Of a stretch of DNA of 64,000 nucleotides, positions 45,985 through 54,500 are shown in pieces. Origin of the DNA: Rhodobacteraceae bacterium Araon29 (lineage in GTDB: Bacteria; Pseudomonadota; Alphaproteobacteria; Rhodobacterales; Rhodobacteraceae); the NCBI GenBank assembly GCA_039640505.1, contig CP046865.1, positions 2,657,501 to 2,721,500 on the forward strand, given 5' to 3'. Position numbers and translations under genes: made by a program. Under the pieces are notes generated by a model that saw only the letters and a program-made list of their open reading frames with translations, was not told the DNA's origin and ran no database searches. Numbering within the stretch: position 1 is the stretch's first letter; the number at the start of each line of letters is the position of its first letter.

Positions 45985-46021
45985 GTGGGGCCCTTCGGGG
46001 CCCTACACACCGTCTTTTTTT
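45985..46021 (+). terminator. UUCG hairpin between dctP and the TRAP permease
   Basis: GTGGGGCCC (45985-45993) and GGGCCCTAC (45998-46006) pair around a TTCG tetraloop, with one G-T pair. Seven T residues follow at 46015-46021. It lies 19 bases past the dctP stop and inside the dctP-dctQM gap, so it probably ends most transcripts after the binding protein and lets a minority continue into the permease. Confidence 0.75.
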
Positions 46022-46096
46022 GGCAAGAGCATCTGGCTTTTTCCAAAAAAAGAACGCTCCCTTTAGCTAGAGAGAGCACAGAAAGGGAGAGGGTTC

Positions 46097-48559
46097 ATGG
46101 CTGACGAGGTTATACCCGACGATTTAGAAATCGCGGATGAGTTGATCGCAGAGCGGCGGAAAGAAAAGCCAGGGGAAACTCCCGAAGATATGACGCCATG
46201 GCAACGCCCCATCACGGGATGGATTGATCTGATCAACGACTGGGCCGGAAAAATCTTGTGTCTGTTGATGGTTCCCTTAATCGGTGTTGTTGTCATCGAA
46301 GTGTTTTCTCGCAACGCCTTTGGCATTATGGCAAGCAATGGCTGGGACGACACCGCCCGCGCTCTAGGTCTTGGGCCAACCCAGTTTGCCTATGACATCA
46401 GCCGAATGATTTCGGGTGTTCTGTTCATGGGCGCTGCAGGGTATGGCCTAATGCGCGGCGTGCACATACGCGCAGATTTCTTGTATCGCAATTGGTCTAA
46501 CAAAACGCAGGCAACTGTTGATGCCATGCTTTACATGGCGTTTTTCATACCCTCCATGCTCTTTTTCACCATCATCGCCGCCCAGTATTGGGAGGTTGCC
46601 TACAGAACTGGCGAGACCGCATTTGACAGCCCTTGGGAGCCACTCCTATGGCCCGCACGCCTTGCTATGCCAGTCGGTGGTTTGTTACTTTTTTTGCAAG
46701 GTTTCCCAGAACTTTTCCGGGCCCTGCATAAAATGGGCAAAGAGCGTGAACGCTATTTCGTCAGGGCAATGCCGGCGTATTTTATCGCCTTAATTTGGCT
46801 GGTCATGGCAGTGTTCTATCCAGATGCGACGCCAGGGGGTGAATGGTTTACGGATATAATGTCGGCACGCCCGGGTCTTTCCAAACCCACCATAGGGTTC
46901 ATCATGTTGGCAGCGATGATCTTTGTGATCTTTGTTGGCTTTCCAATTTCGTTCACATTGATCTTCTTGGCCTTTTTCTTCGGCATCTGGGCATCGAACT
47001 TCAAACTGACAACACTTTTGATGACCTTGAATACAAACTCAACAATGCTGAACGACCAACTTATGGCGGTTCCTCTTTTCATCTTGATGGGTATTGTCAT
47101 GGAGGCTGCTGGTCTAATGGAGCGATTATTTGCATCGATCCAGATGATAATGGCCCGCGTGCGCGGCTCACTTTATATCGCCGTATTGATCGTCTCGACA
47201 ATCTTTGCGGCTGCGACCGGGATTGTGGGGGCATCGGTAACGCTATTGGGTATTATGGCCGGGGCGACCATGAGCCGCTCAGGGTATAATGTTAAACTCG
47301 CGGCAGGTACTATTACAGCAGGCGGCACCTTAGGTATTTTGATCCCACCCTCCATTATGTTGATTGTTATGGGTCCCGTTCTAGAGGTGTCCACACTGGA
47401 TCTGTTCCGTGGGGCGTTCATCCCTGGCGCGCTGCTTGCGACATTGTACCTTGTCTACACTTTGGGACGGTGTTGGTTGAACCCAGACCTTGGACCAATC
47501 CTTTCCGAAGAAGATCAGCCGAAAACCTCTGATTTCTATGGTGCGGAAGTTGCCCTTATAGCTTTAGGGGTTCTGACCATTTGCCGTGTCTTTGGCCTTG
47601 GTCTTGGTGGGACCTTTGCCGGGGTTATTCCGTTTAGCGGCTTACTTGTTTTGGGCGCTGTTTTGTTAGTTGCATATCGCGCCTATCGCCATCTGATGGT
47701 GCTGCGCATTGCGCTTCCTTTGGCAATATTGTTCCATGGTTATATGGTCTTAGCGAATTGGACCGGGGGCTTCCCAACCGTATCAGTCCTACTGTTTGCC
47801 TTTATGCTCCTACTCGGGGCCTTATCCTTGCCTATTTATCGAAGCGATGCAGATGGCCGCTTTGAATTCTCGGATATTTGGGATGAGTTTTTTGCCGGTC
47901 TCATGCCGCCAACGATTTTGATCTCGTTTGCTCTGGGCTCGATCTTATTGGGCTTTGCAACGCCAGCAGAAGCCGCCGCAATGGGCGCCTTTGGATCTAT
48001 TCTTTTATCCATCGGGTACCGTAAATTTACCTTTGCCGGTTTCTTTGACAACTTGATTAAAGCTTTGGAAATTACAGTTTTGATCATGTTCCTTGTGGCT
48101 GCTTCAAACTTCTTTGGGGCTGAGTTTTCAAACCTTGGAACGCCCAAGATGATGACACAGATGCTTTTGGGGCTGGATATGTCACCCTACCTTATTCTGT
48201 TGCTGGTAATGGCGCTGATCTTTGTGCTTGGCTGGCCGCTGGAATGGGTGCCGATCGTGTTGATCGTTTTGCCGATCCTTCTGCCCACAGTCGAGGCTTT
48301 GGATATTCACGGCTTGGATCGCTACGACCTTATGGTTTGGTTCGGCATTCTTGTTGCGGTGAACCTGCAAACGGCGTGGCTATCCCCCCCGGTGGCTTTG
48401 TCGGCCTACTTCCTCAAAGGCGTTGTGCCAGACTGGGATCTTAAAGATATCTACTTGGGTATGATGCAGTTTATGCTGATCCAACTTATTGGATTGTCAT
48501 TAATCTTTATCTTCCCACAGATTGTACTTTGGCTGCCAAACCATGTCTTTGGTCCATAG
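46097..48559 (+). CDS. dctQM: TRAP transporter permease, fused DctQ-DctM with an inserted membrane block
   Basis: An 820-residue inner-membrane protein. Residues about 45-235 are the small DctQ part, four helices with VVIEVFSRNAFGIMAS and YGLMRGVHIRADFLYR. The rest is DctM: GFIMLAAMIFVIFVGFPISF, then GTLGILIPPSIMLIVMG and the late GFATPAEAAAMGAFGSILLS and ALIFVLGWPLEWVPIVLIVL. Between the two DctM halves, about residues 465-590, lies an extra hydrophobic block starting TSDFYGAEVALIALGVL that normal DctM proteins of about 430 residues lack. The fusion is common in TakP-like systems; the insertion makes it long. Cotranscribed with dctP through a hairpin. Confidence 0.87.
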   Translation: MADEVIPDDLEIADELIAERRKEKPGETPEDMTPWQRPITGWIDLINDWAGKILCLLMVPLIGVVVIEVFSRNAFGIMASNGWDDTARALGLGPTQFAYDISRMISGVLFMGAAGYGLMRGVHIRADFLYRNWSNKTQATVDAMLYMAFFIPSMLFFTIIAAQYWEVAYRTGETAFDSPWEPLLWPARLAMPVGGLLLFLQGFPELFRALHKMGKERERYFVRAMPAYFIALIWLVMAVFYPDATPGGEWFTDIMSARPGLSKPTIGFIMLAAMIFVIFVGFPISFTLIFLAFFFGIWASNFKLTTLLMTLNTNSTMLNDQLMAVPLFILMGIVMEAAGLMERLFASIQMIMARVRGSLYIAVLIVSTIFAAATGIVGASVTLLGIMAGATMSRSGYNVKLAAGTITAGGTLGILIPPSIMLIVMGPVLEVSTLDLFRGAFIPGALLATLYLVYTLGRCWLNPDLGPILSEEDQPKTSDFYGAEVALIALGVLTICRVFGLGLGGTFAGVIPFSGLLVLGAVLLVAYRAYRHLMVLRIALPLAILFHGYMVLANWTGGFPTVSVLLFAFMLLLGALSLPIYRSDADGRFEFSDIWDEFFAGLMPPTILISFALGSILLGFATPAEAAAMGAFGSILLSIGYRKFTFAGFFDNLIKALEITVLIMFLVAASNFFGAEFSNLGTPKMMTQMLLGLDMSPYLILLLVMALIFVLGWPLEWVPIVLIVLPILLPTVEALDIHGLDRYDLMVWFGILVAVNLQTAWLSPPVALSAYFLKGVVPDWDLKDIYLGMMQFMLIQLIGLSLIFIFPQIVLWLPNHVFGP

Positions 48560-48610
48560 GAAGGTAATATCAGCAAGTCAGCTTTCAGGCGTTGGCTTGC
48601 GGTTCCAAAA

Positions 48611-49465
48611 TTATGTGCGCGGAGGAATAGGTTGATTTGCGGTCCAATCAAAGCTGCCCTCGTCGCGCTCTTGGACCGCTTGCTTCCACCCGACTTGATC
48701 GACCCGGGCCAAAAAATTCATTCCTTCCGGGGAATGTCGGGTGATGCCATCAAAAACCGTGGCCAAACGTTGGGTTTGGTTTAGCGTTGCTTCCATGGTT
48801 TGGTTGATCACCATTTTTTGCATCGCCAGTTGATTGACCGGCACCGTTGCCATCCTTTTGGCCAAAGCTTCGACGGTTTGATCCAGCTCTGCCTCTGGGA
48901 CAGATTGCAGCACCAACCCCATATCGGCCGCCTCGCGCCCCGTGATCTTATCGCCCGTAAACATCATCCGCTTGGCTTTTTCTGGACCCAGCCGATAAAC
49001 CCACATCGCAGTGGTCGGACAGCCCCAAACCCGGGTCGGCATATAGCCAATCTTCGCAGTATCGGACATGATGATTAAATCTGCACAGAGCGCGATGTCC
49101 GATCCCCCCGCCACGGCAAATCCATGGACTTTACAAATCACCGGCTTCAGCGCGCGAAACATTGACATCCAGTGCTGGGTGTTGGCCCACATGAACTGAT
49201 AGTCCTGCATTGGATCCCAAGGCATGTCCTGAACCACTTTATTCTGGCTTGCCCCTTCGGCATAATAAGTCAAATCATAGCCGGCACAAAAAGCTTTACC
49301 TGCCCCCGATAAGATCATTACATGCACTTCTGGGTCTTGGTCAGCGCGGCTTACCGCCTGCGACAATAGCTGCGGCAGATCATCATCAATGGCGTTCATG
49401 ACCTCTGGCCGATTCAAAGTAATCCGGGCAATCCGGCCATCTTTTTCATAAAGAACCTTGCTCAT
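48611..49465 (-). CDS. Enoyl-CoA hydratase/isomerase family protein (crotonase)
   Basis: A 284-residue crotonase-fold protein. The oxyanion-hole segments are SGAGKAFCAGYDLTYYAEG (near residue 54) and HGFAVAGGSDIALCADLIIM (near residue 113). The position that carries Glu in hydratases has Trp-Gly-Cys-Pro (RVWGCPTTAMWVYRLG), so the chemistry may differ from simple hydration. It is 35 bases downstream of the FAD oxidoreductase gene and so probably cotranscribed with it. Confidence 0.83.
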   Translation of the reverse strand: MSKVLYEKDGRIARITLNRPEVMNAIDDDLPQLLSQAVSRADQDPEVHVMILSGAGKAFCAGYDLTYYAEGASQNKVVQDMPWDPMQDYQFMWANTQHWMSMFRALKPVICKVHGFAVAGGSDIALCADLIIMSDTAKIGYMPTRVWGCPTTAMWVYRLGPEKAKRMMFTGDKITGREAADMGLVLQSVPEAELDQTVEALAKRMATVPVNQLAMQKMVINQTMEATLNQTQRLATVFDGITRHSPEGMNFLARVDQVGWKQAVQERDEGSFDWTANQPIPPRT

Positions 49466-49500
49466 AGCGCCCCTCTGCTTTGGGTTAACTTATCATAAGG

Positions 49501-50865
49501 CTAATCAATCCGCACCCCTTGTCGCTGCAGCTCTGCCTGCAGCGCACCAATATTAATATCGCGCAATGCGCAGCCACTTCGCACCGACAGCGCCGCCGCA
49601 ATGCCAGCGCCTTGGCCAGCAACAGCGCAACAGGCCATATTTCTGGTCGCAGCGTGTGCCACCCGATCCCCACCGATCGCGCGGCCCGCAACCAATAGAT
49701 TTTCAACATCCTGGGGGATCATCGCTCGATAGGGAATTTGCATATACCGGCCTGTGGTGGGCAAAATCAAAATGCCGTAACCATCAATAAACTCGGGGTA
49801 AATTCCAACGCTATCGTCAAACCGGCCTTGCTGGCGCACGTCTTGTTCCGTCATATTATACAGCGCATCAATTTTGCGACTGTCACGGATGCCGATACTC
49901 ATGCCGAAATTACGCAGCCGTACGCCTTCGCATCCGGCTGTATAGTGGCGCAGTGCTTCAATCGCCAGCATCGCCTGCCGCCGGCCTTCGATTTCAAACT
50001 GGGTCAGGCTGTCGGCATCAGTACCGTCGCATCCAGCCAAATGAATAAGGTTCATATAGGTCATCTCGCCGCTGTCGTGCACCGCGCCCCAGGTGCCGCC
50101 AATAGTATTGAGATCAGCGGGGATCAACCCGTCGCGAATGGCCTGCTCAAAAGGTTTGCCCAGAAACGGCGAAAACATATCATCTTCTTTACCGTCAGTT
50201 TCAACCTGCCATTCGCCGCTGGACCAGTCTTTGTAGGTCTGCGGGTCGGCGGCAACGCCCTGCATGAATTTCTCTTTGTCTACACCTGCAAGGTGGAACA
50301 TCACACTGGCGGCCTGAGTTTCCTCGATAGGAGTTTTGATGGTTGGCGCACCCGCGCGGTGGGCAATGTCAGCGTCCCCGGTGGCATCAATCACCCGTTT
50401 TGCCAGAATTGCCTCGCGGCCAGATTTGGATTCGACAATAATACCGCGCACCTCAGTGCCTTCCATAATCGGGGCAACAAACTGGCGGTGCAGCATCGGC
50501 ACCACGCCTGCTTCGCCAACCAGTTTATCTGCAACCAGCTTAAATCCTTCACTGTCCAGCTCATAGCTTAGGGACTGACTTTCCGGCACTGCGGCCCCCA
50601 TGGCCTTGGCCCGCTCTTCAAATTCGCGGCCGATGCCGTTGGCTTCAACGGTTTGTTCGTGCCGGTACCAAGCAAAGCCTTCTACCCCCACAACCGTAAT
50701 ATTACCGCCGAAACAGCCAAAACGCTCAACTAAGACCACTTTTGCACCGCAGCGCGCCGCGGCCAAAGCCGCAGCCAACCCACCTGGACCCGACCCCACG
50801 ACGACAACATCGGTTTCCAGAGCCACTGGCGTTTTTCGGGCGGGTTCTAAAATCTCAGCAACCAT
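49501..50865 (-). CDS. FAD-dependent oxidoreductase
   Basis: A 454-residue flavoprotein of the FAD_oxidored family. The dinucleotide loop is VVVVGSGPGGLAAALAAARCG (about 19-39) and LVERFGCFGGN follows. Near the middle is KRVIDATGDADIAHRAGAP, typical of the family, and the C-terminal block is VAGRAIGGDRVAHAATRNMACCAVAGQGAG. The closest roseobacter relatives I recall act on unknown carboxylic acids. The partner crotonase downstream suggests an oxidation-plus-enoyl step on a CoA ester, which is inference. Confidence 0.82.
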   Translation of the reverse strand: MVAEILEPARKTPVALETDVVVVGSGPGGLAAALAAARCGAKVVLVERFGCFGGNITVVGVEGFAWYRHEQTVEANGIGREFEERAKAMGAAVPESQSLSYELDSEGFKLVADKLVGEAGVVPMLHRQFVAPIMEGTEVRGIIVESKSGREAILAKRVIDATGDADIAHRAGAPTIKTPIEETQAASVMFHLAGVDKEKFMQGVAADPQTYKDWSSGEWQVETDGKEDDMFSPFLGKPFEQAIRDGLIPADLNTIGGTWGAVHDSGEMTYMNLIHLAGCDGTDADSLTQFEIEGRRQAMLAIEALRHYTAGCEGVRLRNFGMSIGIRDSRKIDALYNMTEQDVRQQGRFDDSVGIYPEFIDGYGILILPTTGRYMQIPYRAMIPQDVENLLVAGRAIGGDRVAHAATRNMACCAVAGQGAGIAAALSVRSGCALRDINIGALQAELQRQGVRID

Positions 50866-50868
50866 TGC

Positions 50869-51087
50869 CTAAATCCTGTTCGATTGTTGTTTTTCTAAGC
50901 TGGCCAATGGCTTCATAGCGGCCCCACTCTGGCACAGTTGGCAAAAAAACTGCATACTCTCATCCTGCATCTTTTTTCCCATTGGCCCGCTGGGTCGATT
51001 ATGTAGCACCGTCACAAAGGTAGAAAAGAAAGTGCTGCCTGCAACCTTTTTCATTAATTGACCCATTGTCAACGTTTTACCGCTCAA
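50869..51087 (-). other. Possible small open frame in the gap before the FAD oxidoreductase
   Basis: A 72-codon frame with a TTG start, ending three bases upstream of the FAD oxidoreductase ATG on the same strand. Its product (starting MSGKTLTMGQLMKK) has no domain I recognise, two cysteines as CQLC, and no good ribosome-binding site. The rest of the 375-base gap up to 51240 shows no further candidate. It could be a small coupled gene or just noncoding leader. Confidence 0.25.
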
Positions 51088-51240
51088 CGCCTAACCGCGG
51101 CATAGCCGGTTTTAAAAACGTGGCGTTACCCACGCTAACCCAAGAGGATCGAGACTGGGCAGAGCATGATTTTTATGGCATAGCCTGAAGCCATAAAGAT
51201 TTTCCAGAAACTATTTTTAAACGCACAGCACGAGGCTAGG

Positions 51241-51651
51241 ATGCACCCAACCATTAAAACCATGCTTGATGTTGTTGCCAAGGGCGACGAAGACGCAATC
51301 AAAGACTTGCTGGCCGAAGATGTGAAATTTAAGCCCCCGACCTATTACAAAACATGGACTGGGCGTGATCCTGTCGCAGCAGTTTTGGGCCATGTGGGAC
51401 ATGTATTTTCAGATTTCAAATATCGCCGGATTATGGGCGAAGGGGTCAATTGGGCCTGTGAATTTCAATGTAAAATTGGCACGCTTGATGCGGTCGGCGT
51501 GGATTTGATCACCTTGGACAATACTGGATTGATCGCGTGTTTTGAGGTGGTCATGCGGCCCTATAAGTCGGTTGGTGCCCTGCGGGAGGCAATGAATCAG
51601 CGCGTAATGCGCGACGCACGCTTTTTGAGCTACAAAGACGCACTATCCTAA
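51241..51651 (+). CDS. NTF2-like / SnoaL-fold protein
   Basis: A 136-residue protein. It starts MHPTIKTMLDVVAKGDEDAI, then LLAEDVKFKPPTYYKTWTG, then VFSDFKYRRIMGEGVNWACEF and FEVVMRPYKSV. The alternation of one long helix, a strand pair and a curved sheet is the cone fold of NTF2/SnoaL proteins, which serve as small-molecule binders, isomerases or cyclases. No catalytic set can be assigned. It is alone on its strand. Confidence 0.72.
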   Translation: MHPTIKTMLDVVAKGDEDAIKDLLAEDVKFKPPTYYKTWTGRDPVAAVLGHVGHVFSDFKYRRIMGEGVNWACEFQCKIGTLDAVGVDLITLDNTGLIACFEVVMRPYKSVGALREAMNQRVMRDARFLSYKDALS

Positions 51652-51789
51652 CTTTTAGCCCTATGTAGGACCCTCGCCGCAGCCTTAGGCAATGCGACCA
51701 CAGCCGAACAATCCAGTTCTGGGAATCCATTCGACTTTTCAAGACCAACAGGACTTGTTATAGATTACATAATTATAAATAGGTTATTT

Positions 51790-52779
51790 ATGTCCAAAAA
51801 GAACTTCAATATTGTCCTCGTGGCGCAGGCCGGCCGTCTGCAATATGAAGCTGTGCTTTTCGTAGCCTCGCTAAGGGCCAATAGCCCAAAGTTTAAAGGA
51901 AAGGTATTTGTGGCCGAGCCGCAACCGGGCCCATGCTGGGAGCGTAACCCAAAGATCAACTCAGACGACTGCCGCAAAGCGTTATTGGATATGGGCGCCG
52001 AAATTTACCCCTTTGAAAACAGTCATTTTGGCCAAAGCTACCCCTATGGAAACAAAATTGAATGCCTTGCTGCGCTTCCCGAGGATGACCCTTTTGTTTT
52101 TTTTGACAGTGATACTTTAATCACTGGCGAAATCACAGATGTGCCGTTTGACTTTAGCCAACCTTCTGCCTCTTCGCACTGTGAAGGGACTTGGCCAGAA
52201 ATTGAGCTTTATGGCCCCGGCTATACTGCTATTTGGAAATCGCTCTACGACATGTTTGATTTAGATTTTGAAAGCTCGCTTGATCAATCGCAACCCGATG
52301 AATACTGGCGCCGGTACTTGTATTTTAACGCTGGGTATTTCTACTACAAAAGCCCGCATCAATTTGGGAAACGGTTTACCGATTATGCAGTAAAAATTCG
52401 CGATGACGGGCCTGATAATATTCAATGCCAAAGCCTGGATCCATGGCTGGATCAAGTCGCTTTGCCGCTCGTGGTACATAGTTTTGGGGGAAAGAGGAAT
52501 GCGCTACCGAAAGGCAGCCTTGACGGGGCAGTCAGCTGCCATTACCGGACCCTGCCTTTGCTCTACGCGCGCGAAAGCGATGCCGTGGTCACTGCGCTAG
52601 AGCAGGTAGCCGCGCCAAATAAAATTAAAAAAGTGCTTAAACAGTATGAGCCCTTTAAGCGGCTTATCTATCATAACCGCGGAGATCGTGTGCGTGCCTT
52701 GTTCGATCAAGATAACCTGCCGCGCAAAGAGCGTGCAATTCGCAATAAGATAAAATCTGCAGGCTATTGGATGCGATAA
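51790..52779 (+). CDS. Glycosyltransferase-like protein, GT-A fold
   Basis: A 329-residue cytosolic protein that I cannot assign to a numbered family. Its first strand block is NIVLVAQAGRLQYEAVLFVASL, and residues 102-110 read VFFFDSDTL with Asp106 and Asp108, the DxD motif that binds the sugar-nucleotide metal in GT-A glycosyltransferases. Later come LYFNAGYFYYKSPHQFG and SLDPWLDQVALPLVVH. The C-terminal 80 residues are basic. No signal peptide or helix. No sugar-pathway gene is adjacent. Confidence 0.66.
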   Translation: MSKKNFNIVLVAQAGRLQYEAVLFVASLRANSPKFKGKVFVAEPQPGPCWERNPKINSDDCRKALLDMGAEIYPFENSHFGQSYPYGNKIECLAALPEDDPFVFFDSDTLITGEITDVPFDFSQPSASSHCEGTWPEIELYGPGYTAIWKSLYDMFDLDFESSLDQSQPDEYWRRYLYFNAGYFYYKSPHQFGKRFTDYAVKIRDDGPDNIQCQSLDPWLDQVALPLVVHSFGGKRNALPKGSLDGAVSCHYRTLPLLYARESDAVVTALEQVAAPNKIKKVLKQYEPFKRLIYHNRGDRVRALFDQDNLPRKERAIRNKIKSAGYWMR

Positions 52780-52986
52780 TTAAGCCACCGCAGGTTTGAG
52801 TATTTTTTCAAAGAAAAAAAGGACCAGTAACAATTAACACTGCAGAACATAGTTCTGCATTTCGCCTTGATTGGCGGATAATTATTCTTAATGATATGGG
52901 ATTTACATCCTAAACAGGATAATTGTGTTGTTCTCACCTTGGCAGAGCTTTATCGTATTCGAAATTTTAGAACAGGAGCAACTTGA

Positions 52987-54282
52987 ATGTCTCAAGGACC
53001 AACATACGGCTTTGACACGCTGCAAATTCATGCCGGCGCGCGTCCAGATCCCGCAACCGGCGCCCGTCAAACACCGATTTATCAATCTACGGCTTTTGTA
53101 TTTCGCGATGCAGATCACGCAGCGGCGCTGTTTAATCTGCAAGAAGTTGGCTATATTTATTCACGCTTGACCAACCCAACTGTGGCTGTTCTGCAAGAGC
53201 GTATCGCCACATTAGAAGGCGGCGCTGGCGCGGTCTGTTGCTCTTCGGGGCATGCTGCGCAGATCATGGCGCTTTTCCCACTTATGGAACCTGGACGTAA
53301 CTTGGTTGTTTCAACCCGGCTTTACGGCGGAACAGTCACCCAGTTTAGCCAGACAATTCGACGCTTTGGTTGGTCAGCGCGTTTTGTGGATTTTGATGAT
53401 GTTGAAGCCGTTGCTGCCGCCATTGACGATGATACGCGAGCGGTTTTTTGTGAATCTATCGCCAATCCGGGCGGATATATCACCGATCTTGACGCTATTG
53501 CAGCAGTGTCCGACAAAGCCGGTTTGCCGTTGATCGTCGATAATACATCAGCCACGCCCTATCTGTGTCGGCCGATTGAGCACGGGGCAACTTTGGTGGT
53601 GCATTCGACCACCAAATACCTGACAGGCAACGGCACTGTGACCGGGGGCTGCATTGTTGACAGTGGTAAATTCGACTGGTCAGCCAGCGATAAATTCCCA
53701 TCGCTCTCGGCCCCAGAGCCGGCCTATCATGGACTTAAATTCCATGAAACCTTTGGGCCTTTGGCCTTTACCTTCCATGGGATTGCCGTGGGTCTGCGCG
53801 ATTTGGGGATGACGATGAACCCGCAGGCGGCACATTATACATTGATGGGCATTGAAACCCTTTCGCTCCGCATGGACCGGCATGTGGAAAACGCCAAAAA
53901 GATCGCCGCTTGGCTAGAGGGCCATGACGCGGTTGACGCGGTGACCTATGCCGGTTTGCCAAGCTCGCCCTATTTTGATCGCGGCGCAAAAATTTGCCCC
54001 AAAGGCGCGGGCGGTTTGTTCACCGTTGGGCTAAAAGGCGGCTATAAGGCCTGTGTTAAATTTGTCGACAGCCTTGAGATTTTCAGCCATGTGGCGAATT
54101 TAGGCGATGCCCGTTCTTTGGTCATTCACTCTGCTTCAACCACGCACCGCCAATTGAGCACCGAGCAACAAGAGGCCGCCGGCGCGGGGCCGAATGTTGT
54201 GCGGATATCAATAGGTATCGAAGACGCTGATGATCTGATCAGCGATCTTGATCAGGCGCTGAAGCAGGCGGCTACTAAGTAG
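52987..54282 (+). CDS. metY: O-acetylhomoserine (thiol)-lyase, MetY-like
   Basis: A 431-residue PLP enzyme of the Cys/Met-metabolism fold. It joins O-acetylhomoserine with sulfide, giving homocysteine, or with methanethiol, giving methionine. The N-terminus GFDTLQIHAGARPDPATGAR is typical. The PLP lysine is Lys210 in VHSTTKYLTGNGTV, with SATPYLCRPIEHGA before it. The C-terminal NVVRISIGIEDADDLISDLD is the family end. Length is that of MetY rather than the shorter cystathionine synthases. A perfect hairpin follows 11 bases past the stop. Confidence 0.92.
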   Translation: MSQGPTYGFDTLQIHAGARPDPATGARQTPIYQSTAFVFRDADHAAALFNLQEVGYIYSRLTNPTVAVLQERIATLEGGAGAVCCSSGHAAQIMALFPLMEPGRNLVVSTRLYGGTVTQFSQTIRRFGWSARFVDFDDVEAVAAAIDDDTRAVFCESIANPGGYITDLDAIAAVSDKAGLPLIVDNTSATPYLCRPIEHGATLVVHSTTKYLTGNGTVTGGCIVDSGKFDWSASDKFPSLSAPEPAYHGLKFHETFGPLAFTFHGIAVGLRDLGMTMNPQAAHYTLMGIETLSLRMDRHVENAKKIAAWLEGHDAVDAVTYAGLPSSPYFDRGAKICPKGAGGLFTVGLKGGYKACVKFVDSLEIFSHVANLGDARSLVIHSASTTHRQLSTEQQEAAGAGPNVVRISIGIEDADDLISDLDQALKQAATK

Positions 54283-54293
54283 AAATGTTTGGC

Positions 54294-54330
54294 TATGCCG
54301 ATCCGTAGATACAAAATTCGGATCGGCATA
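54294..54330 (+). terminator. Perfect 12-bp hairpin downstream of metY
   Basis: TATGCCGATCCG (54294-54305) and CGGATCGGCATA (54319-54330) are perfectly complementary around a 13-base loop. There is no T tract on the plus strand, so it is either a Rho-type or processing end rather than a classical intrinsic terminator. Confidence 0.6.
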
Positions 54331-54500
54331 ATAGCTTACTCAGCCCTAAAATGGGCTGATGTATTTCGGTTCGGTCGAGCCTCTTAGAAGCAAAAATCCG
54401 CTAGCTGTGGGGTTTTACTTTGAAAGCGGACCATCCTGCTGTAAACTCTGCCGCAAAGGCGTAAAACCAACGCTGAGAGTGATATAGCCAACCTGACCGG

